Source of the DNA: an uncultured Pseudomonadota bacterium
Lineage (GTDB): Bacteria; Myxococcota_A; UBA796; SXON01
NCBI GenBank assembly: GCA_903921785.1
Contig: CAIXRH010000233.1
Location: 1-36,654 of the forward strand
DNA length: 36,654 nucleotides
Reading direction: 5' to 3'
Shown here: positions 17,874-24,971 of the stretch, piece by piece
How positions within the stretch are numbered: the first letter of the stretch is position 1
Layout of the letters: each line of letters begins with the position of its first letter
The notes under the pieces: generated by a model
What the model was told of the DNA's origin: nothing
What the model saw: only the letters and a program-made list of their open reading frames with translations
The model's database searches: none
Program-made: the position numbers and the translations under genes

Positions 17874-18801
17874 CGGGCGACGCCTCCCGGACGAACGTGT
17901 CCACCCGCGCCCACTCGGCGTAGAGCCACGCGATCCGCGCGTCGCGATCCGGGGGGATGTCCGCGGCGGGGACGTGGCGGAGGTTCACCCTCAGCTCCTG
18001 CCCGACGATCCCGCCCGAGAACAGGTTCGGGAGTTTGTTCACGCCGTCGAGGCCGGCGTGGGCGACGAAGACCACGTCGAGGCCGGCGTCGAGGAGCGCC
18101 AACGCGCCCGAAGGCCGGGGCGGGAGCGTGTGCGTGAGGGCCGCGGCGGCGGCGCGCCAGCGCTCGGGCACCCGGGCGATCGCCTGCTCCCGCTTGCGCC
18201 GGGTGAAGCGGGTCCCCTCCGGGTAGATGACCACGAAGTCGCGAGGCCCCACCGTGGCCGCCAGGGCCGCCACCTCCGCGAGCTGCCCCTCGTCCCCCGC
18301 GCCGCGGCGCACGAAGACGTTGGGGATCCGGGAGCCGACGAGGTCGAGGCAGGGGTCGGCGCGGAGCTCGGCCTTCAGCACGTACCGCGGGAGCCGCTCC
18401 GGGCCGGCCATCGTGAGCATGGGCAGCAGGGTGTCGGCATACGAAGCATGCCGTACGAACGCCACGAAGGGGCCCGGTGGCAGGGGGTCGCCGCTCACGG
18501 TGAGGCGGAGGCGCCAGAGGCGGGAGCCGAGCGTCCACAACGCGCCGGCCCAGCGCCGCTGGAGGGCGTAGTTCCGCCCGGGGTCGCTACCGATCGCCAG
18601 CGCGACCCCCACGCCGATCGCCTCGCAGGCCAAAAGGCCAAGGATAAAGGCGATGAAACGGACCGTGGCGAGCTTCTGGCGCCGAACGAGGTCCACGATG
18701 ACCGCGAGCAAGAGCCAGAGCGGCGCGCCCGCCCACGCCACCACGAAGGCCAGGGCCAACGCGGAGAAGGTGAGCGCGCGGCGGCGCAGGGTGGCGATCA
18801 C
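17827..18801 (-). CDS. PlsC-like 1-acylglycerol-3-phosphate acyltransferase
   Basis: Membrane acyltransferase of the LPLAT/AGPAT family, about 324 residues from the GTG at 18801. Two hydrophobic segments (about 10-36 and 47-70) precede the catalytic domain. HASYAD is the HX4D motif (His118, Asp123) and YPEGTRFT the EGTR motif; SRIPNVFVRRGAG lies between them, and FVAHAGLDG follows. It probably acylates lysophosphatidate or a related lysolipid at the inner membrane. The start is uncertain: GTG 18801 has GGAG 8 nt upstream, while an ATG at 18864 would add 21 residues and share its start-codon bases with the divergent next gene. The C-terminal end overlaps the SGNH gene by 47 bp. Confidence 0.85.
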   Translation of the reverse strand: MIATLRRRALTFSALALAFVVAWAGAPLWLLLAVIVDLVRRQKLATVRFIAFILGLLACEAIGVGVALAIGSDPGRNYALQRRWAGALWTLGSRLWRLRLTVSGDPLPPGPFVAFVRHASYADTLLPMLTMAGPERLPRYVLKAELRADPCLDLVGSRIPNVFVRRGAGDEGQLAEVAALAATVGPRDFVVIYPEGTRFTRRKREQAIARVPERWRAAAAALTHTLPPRPSGALALLDAGLDVVFVAHAGLDGVNKLPNLFSGGIVGQELRVNLRHVPAADIPPDRDARIAWLYAEWARVDTFVREASPATAPEAPRPPTAPPR

Positions 18802-18849
18802 GGCCAAGGCTCCGTGTGGGGCATGGGGACTCCCCGCCCAGGATAGCGC

Positions 18850-18855
18850 GATAGG
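18850..18855 (+). promoter_or_regulatory. Candidate -10 for a leaderless mRNA of the 157-residue protein
   Basis: GATAGG ends 7 nt before the ATG at 18863; a second GATAGC lies at 18842-18847. No ribosome site is present. Confidence 0.35.
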
Positions 18856-18862
18856 CCCCCGC

Positions 18863-19336
18863 ATGAACGAACCGACGACCAAGGCCGACGTGATGGAGCC
18901 GGGCTTGTGGATCCGCGACGGGTGGACCGCCCGCGTGCTCAAGAACGAAGACGACGACGGGTGGGCCGTGGAGATGACCCGGGACGGCGACCCGGCGCCC
19001 GCGCTCGTCGGCCCCTGGACGATGGGGCGAGACAAGAAGAACCCCAAGCCCCTCGACTCTTCGGCGTTTCGCACCCTGGTGAAGACCGCGAACGACGTGC
19101 TGATCCGCCACGCCAACCAGGCGCGGGCCCGTCTGCACCGGGCCTTCGACTACGTGCGCGAGAGCGGCGATCGGGTGAGCGCGTCGCTGGACATCGCCGC
19201 CGACGAAGACGATCCGCACGCCGTCCTGGTCGTCGTGGACGGGCGGACCGGCGAGGAGCTGCGCCGCGGGCGGGTGGCGCCGAACTACCGGCTCAACGCC
19301 ACGAACCTGGAGCGTTTCCTCGACGGTCGCGGGTAG
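18863..19336 (+). CDS. Hypothetical cytoplasmic protein, 157 residues
   Basis: I do not recognise this protein. It has no signal peptide or membrane segment. It is charged and Trp-containing at the start (GLWIRDGWTARVLKNEDDDGWAVEMTRDGDPAPALVGPW), has a helical middle (AFRTLVKTANDVLIRHANQARARLHRAFDYV) and ends in beta-like sequence (VSASLDIAADEDDPHAVLVVVDGRTGEELRRG). Its composition and codon use resemble the neighbours. Its ATG at 18863 overlaps the possible ATG of the divergent acyltransferase (CATG). A later ATG at 18893 is also possible. Reality is supported by the coding frame and the upstream GATAGG; function unknown. Confidence 0.6.
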   Translation: MNEPTTKADVMEPGLWIRDGWTARVLKNEDDDGWAVEMTRDGDPAPALVGPWTMGRDKKNPKPLDSSAFRTLVKTANDVLIRHANQARARLHRAFDYVRESGDRVSASLDIAADEDDPHAVLVVVDGRTGEELRRGRVAPNYRLNATNLERFLDGRG

Positions 19337-19383
19337 CGGTCGGGAGCGGTGGCAACGGGCCGGTTCGGCGCGTATGTTGAGGC

Positions 19384-20583
19384 GTGTTCTTCCTCGCCTG
19401 TGCCGCCCCCGAGTCCACCGAGAACCCGGCGCCTGCGCACGACGGCGCGGGCGTCGACTCAGGGGAATCCATCGATCTGGGGGAGAGCGGAGACCCTGGT
19501 GAGACGGGGGACTCCGGCGGTGGCGGCCCCGCGGGCGTCCGCGGGCTCCTGGTGGCGCAGTCCTGGGACGACCGGGCGTGGCCGACGGGCGCCGGGGCTG
19601 GGGAGTACCGGGTGATCTTCCTCCAGGAGTCGATGTACCCGCTCCTGCCGGAGATCCGAGCGGCGAACCCGGAGGCCCGAGTTTTTGCGTACCAGAAGGT
19701 CGGCGGCATGCGCTCAGATGGGGACGATCACCCGTCCACCGGCGTCCGCGCCGACCTCGCCGAGGAGTCCTGGTTCCTCCACGACGCCGCCGGCGAGCGC
19801 CTGGTCTACTGCGATCACCCCGAAGTATGGGCCGCGGAGGTGGGGAACCCCGGCTACCAGGCCGCGTGGACGGCCGCGGTCTTGGCGCGCGTGACCGCGG
19901 ACGGCTTCGATGGTGTGATGCTCGACGACGTGAACACCTTTCCGGGCCACTGCCTCGGTGATCAGGGTACGCCGATCGCCGAATATCCAACGGATGAGGC
20001 CTACGGGGAGGCGACCGTCGCGTTCATGGCGGCGGTGGGCCCCGCGCTCCAGGCGGAGGGGTTGGCGGTGGCGCCGAACATCGCGCTCAACCCCTGGGAT
20101 ACCACGCAGCTGGTGCAGGCCGCCGAGATGCTCCCCTACGTGACGCACTGGGTGCGCGAATACTGGATGCGCTGGGATGTTTCCGCGAACTTCCTCGGCG
20201 ACGAGTGGGAGGCCACGCTCGACACCATGCTCCTCGCGCAGGAGGCCGACGTCGGGTACCTCGCGATCACCTACGGGCCCGGCGTGGAAGGCGCCTCGTC
20301 CGGCCAGCGGTACGGCCGGGCGAGCTGGTTGCTCGCCTGGGACGGGGAGAGCGATTCGGCCTGGGGCTACTGGGGCGCCGGGGAGGACCCGTGGAGCGAG
20401 GAGTGGGCGCAAGACCTGGGGCGTCCGGTCGCGCCCATCGACCGGCAAAACGGCGCGTGGGTCCGAGAGTATTCCGCAGGTTGGGTGGCGGTGAACCCGA
20501 ACCCGTTCCCGGTGGACCTCACGTTCGAGGACGACCAGGCCCTCCACCTGGAGCCGGGGGAGGGGACGTGGTGGACGGAGTGA
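19384..20583 (+). CDS. GHL15-like putative glycoside hydrolase lipoprotein
   Basis: A 399-residue protein starting with GTG. The lipobox FFLA-Cys sits at residue 6, an extremely short signal; an in-frame stop at 19378 rules out a longer one. An Asp/Gly/Glu/Ser linker (about 10-50) precedes a TIM-barrel-like domain from about 53. VFAYQKVGGM, SWFLHDAAGERLVYCDHPEVWAAEVGNPGYQAAW, DGFDGVMLDDVN and GLAVAPNIALNPW are the pattern of the glycosyl-hydrolase-like family 15 (GHL15), with the acidic DD of MLDDVN as likely catalytic residues. The substrate is unknown, perhaps an exported polysaccharide. It ends 4 nt from the convergent YceI-like gene. Confidence 0.75.
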   Translation: MFFLACAAPESTENPAPAHDGAGVDSGESIDLGESGDPGETGDSGGGGPAGVRGLLVAQSWDDRAWPTGAGAGEYRVIFLQESMYPLLPEIRAANPEARVFAYQKVGGMRSDGDDHPSTGVRADLAEESWFLHDAAGERLVYCDHPEVWAAEVGNPGYQAAWTAAVLARVTADGFDGVMLDDVNTFPGHCLGDQGTPIAEYPTDEAYGEATVAFMAAVGPALQAEGLAVAPNIALNPWDTTQLVQAAEMLPYVTHWVREYWMRWDVSANFLGDEWEATLDTMLLAQEADVGYLAITYGPGVEGASSGQRYGRASWLLAWDGESDSAWGYWGAGEDPWSEEWAQDLGRPVAPIDRQNGAWVREYSAGWVAVNPNPFPVDLTFEDDQALHLEPGEGTWWTE

Positions 20584-20587
20584 TCGC

Positions 20588-21196
20588 CTACGGCGCCTTG
20601 GCGACCAGCTTCACGTGGAGCTCCACGTTGTCCTGGATGAGGTTGTCGGGCTTCCCAGGGTAGACCAGGCCGAAGTCCTTCCGATCGAGGACGAGCTCGG
20701 CGGTGCCGGTGAACACCCCGGCCGCCACGCTCCCGGTGACCGGGAACGTGACCTCCTTCTCGGCGCCGTGCAGCGCCAGCGTCCCGGTGACCGTGTACGC
20801 GGGCGCCGCTCCCGTGACCTGGGTGCTGTGGAACTTCGCCTCGGGGAACTGCGCCGCGTCGAAGAAGTCGGCGGTGAGCAGGTGGGTGCGCAGCTTCTCG
20901 GGGTCGGCGACGAGCCCGGACATCGACACGGCGACGTCCACGCCGGTGAGGGCCTCCCCGTTGACGAGGGCCGCGCCGGTGGCGCCCGGGAAGCCGAGCT
21001 CATGGCCCCCGATCACCTTGTGGGCGCTGGCGGTGATGGTGCTCGCCGCGCTGTCGATCGCCCAGGGCTGGCCCGCAGCCGGCTGGGGCGCGGGCGCAGG
21101 CGCCGGGGGCGGAGGCTCGGCGGCGGGCGGCGGGGGAGCCGCCGCGGGCGGAGGGGCTTCAGACGAGCAGGCGAGGGCGAGGAGCAGGAGGGTCAT
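20588..21196 (-). CDS. YceI-family lipoprotein
   Basis: YceI-like lipid-binding lipocalin-fold protein, 202 residues. The signal MTLLLLALA ends at lipobox Cys10 and has no basic residue. A proline/alanine tract follows (about 14-42). The YceI domain starts at WAIDSAASTITASAHK and shows the usual LLTADFFDAAQFPEAKF, TGTLALHGAEKEVTFPV and DRKDFGLVYPG. Members bind polyisoprenoid or amphiphilic lipids in the periplasm or on membranes. GATAGA lies 8 nt before the ATG. It is convergent with the GHL15-like gene, with a 4-nt gap, and downstream of the proline-rich barrel-like gene on the same strand (24-nt gap). Confidence 0.92.
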   Translation of the reverse strand: MTLLLLALACSSEAPPPAAAPPPPAAEPPPPAPAPAPQPAAGQPWAIDSAASTITASAHKVIGGHELGFPGATGAALVNGEALTGVDVAVSMSGLVADPEKLRTHLLTADFFDAAQFPEAKFHSTQVTGAAPAYTVTGTLALHGAEKEVTFPVTGSVAAGVFTGTAELVLDRKDFGLVYPGKPDNLIQDNVELHVKLVAKAP

Positions 21197-21204
21197 CCCC
21201 GCCG

Positions 21205-21210
21205 TCTATC
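21205..21210 (-). promoter_or_regulatory. Candidate -10 for a leaderless YceI-like mRNA
   Basis: Minus-strand GATAGA ends 8 nt before the ATG; the intervening bases carry no clear ribosome site. No -35 is recognisable. Confidence 0.38.
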
Positions 21211-21220
21211 GGGTTCCGGC

Positions 21221-21883
21221 TCAGTAGAAGTCCCCACCGAGCCCGATCGTGAACGCCGTGAGCGTGTCGTGGCCGAGGAACGTCGGGTGAAGATCGGCCT
21301 CGAGGGCCAGCCCGCCGTGTGTACCGGGTCCGTGCGGGCCGAAGCGGAGCGCGGCCCGGAAGTCGAGGCCGAAGAACCGTCCGCTCCCGGACCCACAATC
21401 GGTCGCGCCGATCTGGCAGCCGGCGAGGCCGAGGACGTCCCAGGAGGGGCCGAGGCCGAACTCCAGCACCGGCAGGTCCAGCTCGAACATGGCGGTGTTG
21501 TAGATCGCCCCCAAGAGGGCCGCGCTGTCGGGGCCGGTCACGATCACCCCCCCGAGCGCGTGTGGCTGATAGTAGACGGCGAACCATGGGTTGAGCTGAA
21601 GCCCGATCCGGGCCTGCGCGCCGAGGCCGAGGCCCGCCAATTCCGGGGCACCGAGCGCGGCGAGGTCGGCGCCGAGGCCGAAGCGGAGGTGGACGCCGGA
21701 GCCCGGGGGCTGCGGATGCGGCGGCGGCGCGTCGGGCCGCGGCGGTTGGGGGGGCGGCGTGGGCGCATCGACGGGCGGGGGGGCATCGACGGGCGGTTCG
21801 GCGGCGGTGCCGGGCTCAGGGTTCGGGTCGGGGTCGGCGATCGCCATGGGAACCATGGCGGCGAAGAGCGGTACGAGCAGCAT
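21221..21883 (-). CDS. Exported proline-rich protein with barrel-like C-terminal part
   Basis: A 220-residue protein that I cannot assign. It starts with a signal-like segment without basic residues (MLLVPLFAAMVPMAIA), followed by a Pro/Asp/Glu-rich tract (about 17-62). From about 64 it is Gly-rich alternating beta (VHLRFGLGADLAALG, AQARIGLQLNPWFAVYY, LALEADLHPTFLG) ending in FTIGLGGDFY, a terminal aromatic residue typical of outer-membrane beta-barrels. About 155 residues would suit an eight-strand barrel, anchored after a periplasmic linker. Downstream ATGs at the signal (residues 10 and 13) are alternative starts. Confidence 0.6.
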   Translation of the reverse strand: MLLVPLFAAMVPMAIADPDPNPEPGTAAEPPVDAPPPVDAPTPPPQPPRPDAPPPHPQPPGSGVHLRFGLGADLAALGAPELAGLGLGAQARIGLQLNPWFAVYYQPHALGGVIVTGPDSAALLGAIYNTAMFELDLPVLEFGLGPSWDVLGLAGCQIGATDCGSGSGRFFGLDFRAALRFGPHGPGTHGGLALEADLHPTFLGHDTLTAFTIGLGGDFY

Positions 21884-21940
21884 CTGCTCGAAGTAAGTCC
21901 CGATCGGGGAACGAAGTCTGTTTTTTCGGATATCACCGAT

Positions 21941-22459
21941 TCAGGGGACGACCAACGGGGCGTCCAATGCGCCGTCGGTGACGGTCCAGCTGCCGCTGGG
22001 GATTCCGTGTACGCGGAAGCGGACGCTCAACCCGGTGAAGCAGTCGCACAGGTCGTCGGTGAGCGTGACCGCGGTTGACACGCGGAGCGTGGTGGGGTCG
22101 TAGGAGGCGCTGGCGCCGACCGTTGGGCAGCAGCCGTCGGCGAGGTGGAGGTCGGCGATCGCGGCGGCGTCCACGTCCCAGGCGGCGTCCAGGGTGTGGG
22201 GGGAGGTCGGGTCGGCGTACTCGAGCGTGACGTCGGTCACCTCGAGGGGGCAGGGGCCGGTGGTGCAAGGCGAGCCGGTGTCGGCGGTGTCCGCGGTGTC
22301 GGCGGTGTCCGCGGTGTCGGCGGTGTCCCCGGTGTCGGCGGTGTCGGCGGTGTCCGCGGTGTCGGCGGTGTCCGCGGTGTCGGCGGTGTCCCCGGTGTCG
22401 GCGGTGTCGCCGGAGTCGAGGATCGGGGGGACGCAGCCGAGGGTGAGGATCAGGAGCAT
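21941..22459 (-). CDS. Lipoprotein with Ala-Asp-Thr repeat linker, unknown
   Basis: A 172-residue putative lipoprotein: MLLILTLG then lipobox Cys9, again without a basic n-region. Residues about 16-62 are a run of ADT/GDT tripeptides encoded by a 9-bp minisatellite. The C-terminal half is a small Cys-rich domain (CTTGPCPLEVTDVTLEYA, DGCCPTVGASASY, DDLCDCFTGLSVRF) of alternating beta type, perhaps held by disulfides. Acidic Thr/Asp linkers after a lipobox are frequent in Myxococcota surface lipoproteins. The linker probably holds the small domain off the membrane. No function can be given. Confidence 0.65.
   Translation of the reverse strand: MLLILTLGCVPPILDSGDTADTGDTADTADTADTADTADTADTGDTADTADTADTADTADTGSPCTTGPCPLEVTDVTLEYADPTSPHTLDAAWDVDAAAIADLHLADGCCPTVGASASYDPTTLRVSTAVTLTDDLCDCFTGLSVRFRVHGIPSGSWTVTDGALDAPLVVP
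22278..22412. repeat. 9-bp minisatellite with an exact 63-bp duplication
   Basis: Fifteen 9-bp units of plus-strand GTGTCGGCG (a) and variants GTGTCCGCG (b), GTGTCCCCG (c) and GTGTCGCCG (d). The order is a-b-a-b-a-c-a, a-b-a-b-a-c-a, d, so 22278-22340 equals 22341-22403 exactly. It is in frame within the lipoprotein gene and encodes (A/G)-D-T. Unit number changes keep the frame. Confidence 0.95.
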
Positions 22460-22498
22460 GGCGAGACGATAATCACGTCGGGAACCGGCGTCCGCCGG

Positions 22499-23413
22499 CT
22501 ACGGAGCCGCGCCCGTCGACGGCTCCATCACGCAGCTCACACCGAAGCCCTCCGTCACCCGGGTACACCGCGCTGCCGGCTTCCACTCGCAGCCCTCAAG
22601 GGTGCAGACGCGTGGAGTGACCCGCACCTCCGTGGCCGAGAGCACATCGAGCGCGAGGTAGCCGCCCACCTTGGGCGCGTTGGGCTCCTGCACGTAGGTG
22701 AACAGGCTGGTGACGCCAGGACATTCGTGGCGTTCGCGCATCTGCATGCCCCCGCCGGACGTGAGCGCGAGCACCGGGTCCACGGGCACCGCGTCGAGGT
22801 GATGGGCGTGGCCGTTGAGCCATAGGTCCATCGGGGGTTTTCCCAGCCAATCGACCGGAATCTTGTCCTGCTCGTCGCACTTGCCGGCGGTGGTGCGCCA
22901 GGTGTAGTGCGCAGCGTAGAACCGCCACGCGTCCTTGCGGAACGTCAGCGTGGGCCGAGGCGCGCCGGCGCCGTAGAACCCGGCGTCGATCACCGCGAGG
23001 TCCACGTGCACGCCGCCCTTGTCGAGCTTGCGCACGGCCGACGGGTAGCTCCCGTCCTTGACCCAACCGAGCTGCTTGAACGCGGCGACGGAGCAGTCCC
23101 GGGCCGCAGGCGAGAACGACTCCTGCGCCTCAGTGGTCAGATCGTGGTTGCCGAGGACCGGGATGACCTTTGTGGCGGGGAAGGCCCCGTAGAAAGCCCG
23201 ATACCGCTCGGCCACCTTGTCCACGCAATGGGGATCATCCACCGGTGGGGCGTCGTAGTAGAGGTCGCCGAGGGCGAGGAGCCACTGGGCCGCGTTGAGC
23301 TCCTTCCCCACATCAGCGCTCACGACGCGGGCGATCGGGTTGTCCTCCCCGGTGTCGCCGACGAGGAGGATCCGGGGGCCGGCCGCGAGGGCGAGGGAGG
23401 TCCAGAGCAGCAT
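22499..23413 (-). CDS. Exported calcineurin-like metallophosphatase
   Basis: A 304-residue phosphoesterase of the calcineurin/purple acid phosphatase superfamily. A short signal (MLLWTSLALA, no basic residue) precedes the catalytic domain. Metal-binding blocks in order: VGDTGED (Asp20), ALGDLYYD, GNHD and GHAHH, with an additional histidine in YAAHYTW; a two-metal site is thus complete. Cysteines in the later part suggest disulfides. It probably hydrolyses phosphomonoesters in the periplasm. GATAGC lies 7 nt before the ATG. The lipoprotein gene with ADT repeats follows 39 nt downstream on the same strand. Confidence 0.88.
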   Translation of the reverse strand: MLLWTSLALAAGPRILLVGDTGEDNPIARVVSADVGKELNAAQWLLALGDLYYDAPPVDDPHCVDKVAERYRAFYGAFPATKVIPVLGNHDLTTEAQESFSPAARDCSVAAFKQLGWVKDGSYPSAVRKLDKGGVHVDLAVIDAGFYGAGAPRPTLTFRKDAWRFYAAHYTWRTTAGKCDEQDKIPVDWLGKPPMDLWLNGHAHHLDAVPVDPVLALTSGGGMQMRERHECPGVTSLFTYVQEPNAPKVGGYLALDVLSATEVRVTPRVCTLEGCEWKPAARCTRVTEGFGVSCVMEPSTGAAP

Positions 23414-23420
23414 CCGCCCT

Positions 23421-23426
23421 GCTATC
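23421..23426 (-). promoter_or_regulatory. Candidate -10 for a leaderless metallophosphatase mRNA
   Basis: Minus-strand GATAGC ends 7 nt before the ATG at 23413. Only CAGGGCG lies between, which is too close to the start to be a normal ribosome site. Confidence 0.38.
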
Positions 23427-23472
23427 CGTCGGCCCCGCGTTCGGCGGCGCCTTTGGAGCGGCCTCGCCGCGG

Positions 23473-24849
23473 TCAGAAGTAGCTGATCGTCCCCGACGTT
23501 CGCAGCGCTTCGATGCGCTCGGGGGTGAGCGCGTCCGGCGGCGGGGCGCCGGGTCCCTGGCGGATCGCCAGGAGCTTCCGATAAAGGTCCAGGCCGAGGG
23601 CCGCCTCCGCGCCGAGGAGGTCGTCCTGCTGGAAGGGGTCGTGCTCCACCTCATGGAGCCCGAAGCTCGTGATCCCGGGCCTGGCCTCCAACACGCGCTT
23701 GGTGAGCTCCGGGTCCAAGGTCGTTCCGCCGTGCTGCCACACCCGTGCGAGGAGCAGGTGCGTTGCGGAGCGCACCGCGAACATGTCCCCGAACTCGGCG
23801 TAGGCGACGCGCGCGGGATCGTGCTTGTTCGCGAGGAGGTCCACGCCCACGAGGTTCGCCGGGGGGATCGCACCGCCGAGCCGGGCGAGCGTGGGGACGA
23901 GGTCGAGGAGCTCCACGACCTCGGGGACCGTGAGGGTCTCGCCCGCGCCGGAGGCGTAGACCGCCAGCGGGACGTGCATCGTGCGCTCCAGGACCACGTC
24001 CCGGTGCAGCGGCACGTTGGGGAGGCTCGGCGTTCCGGTCCGTTCCCCGAGGTTCAAGCCGGTGCCCGAGGTGACGAAGGCGTAGGCGGGGCGCGGACCG
24101 CCCCCGACCGTGCCCGAGACCAGCCTGCCGATCTCGGCGCCCCGCTCCCCGGCGATGCGCACGTAGCGGCTCGCGAGATCGTGCAGGGCCTGGGCGCTGA
24201 AGCCGTCCGCGCCCCCGGAGCCAGCCACCTTGTCGCGAAGCTCGTGCATGAGGTCGTCCGTGACCACGAGGAGCCGGGGCTGATCGGCGTGGGCGGACCA
24301 CCAGGCCAGGGCGGCGTCCACCGTGGCCGGGAGGGCGGGGGAGCCGGGGACCTGGTGGGCCTCGGTGAACTCGGCGTCCAAGGTGGCGTGTTCGTGGAAC
24401 GAGGGCGCCGTCCCGAACAGGGCCGTGGCGTAGCCGTACAGCCCGAGCACCTCGGGGAGCGTGGGGGCGTCCGCCGGGATCGCGGCGCACCACGGCGCGG
24501 TCTCGGCCCCCATCCCCCAGCTACAGATGGGGATCGCCGAAGGATACCGCCCCGTGAGCGCGCTGACAGTGGCGACGAATGGGCTGACCGACGCGGTGAA
24601 GGCGCGGGTGAACCGCAGCGCCGGCTTCTGGGGTGCGGCGCCGAAGAAGGCGGCTTCCCCGCTCGCCGCACCACCAAGATCGACGCGGAGGCCCTGCTCG
24701 AGGACCAGGACGAGGTCGGGACGCGCGGCGGGGGGGGCCAGGAGCCAGTCACCCGGAGGGGTGATCTCGGCCTTCTCTGCCTTCGGCATGGCCTCTGGCG
24801 TAGCCGTGCCACAACCACCCAAGAGCAGGAAGGGGACGAGCCGAACCAC
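23473..24849 (-). CDS. Sulfatase-fold lipoprotein, apparently inactive
   Basis: A 458-residue lipoprotein starting with GTG; MVRLVPFLLLGG precedes lipobox Cys13. The order of elements matches the sulfatase/alkaline phosphatase superfamily: PDLVLVLEQGLRVDLGG (44-60) stands where active enzymes have a metal-binding Asp before TLR; FTASVSPFVATVSALTGRYPS (84-104) where they have the Cys/Ser/Thr nucleophile loop and TGRYP; and AYAFVTSGTGLNLGERTG (255-272) where they have SDHG. The Asp and His of SDHG are Gly262 and Thr263 here, and the first Asp appears as Glu51 or is absent. VPLAVYASG then follows as usual. I infer a binding or scaffold protein, not a hydrolase, though the fold assignment is from motif order only. 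Confidence 0.68.
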   Translation of the reverse strand: MVRLVPFLLLGGCGTATPEAMPKAEKAEITPPGDWLLAPPAARPDLVLVLEQGLRVDLGGAASGEAAFFGAAPQKPALRFTRAFTASVSPFVATVSALTGRYPSAIPICSWGMGAETAPWCAAIPADAPTLPEVLGLYGYATALFGTAPSFHEHATLDAEFTEAHQVPGSPALPATVDAALAWWSAHADQPRLLVVTDDLMHELRDKVAGSGGADGFSAQALHDLASRYVRIAGERGAEIGRLVSGTVGGGPRPAYAFVTSGTGLNLGERTGTPSLPNVPLHRDVVLERTMHVPLAVYASGAGETLTVPEVVELLDLVPTLARLGGAIPPANLVGVDLLANKHDPARVAYAEFGDMFAVRSATHLLLARVWQHGGTTLDPELTKRVLEARPGITSFGLHEVEHDPFQQDDLLGAEAALGLDLYRKLLAIRQGPGAPPPDALTPERIEALRTSGTISYF

Positions 24850-24971
24850 GGCGCAGACGTATTCCGCCGAGAGACGAGCGCGGCAGCGGCGCCGCGATGC
24901 GCAGCCATGATCGCCCGGTGAAGGCGGCGCGTGTTTCGCGCATCGCCCAGATCAGCGCTCTCTTCTTCGCC

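Noticed and set aside
22278-22412. CRISPR array
   Set aside because: Units are 9 bp, contiguous and in a coding frame; there are no spacers and no cas genes.
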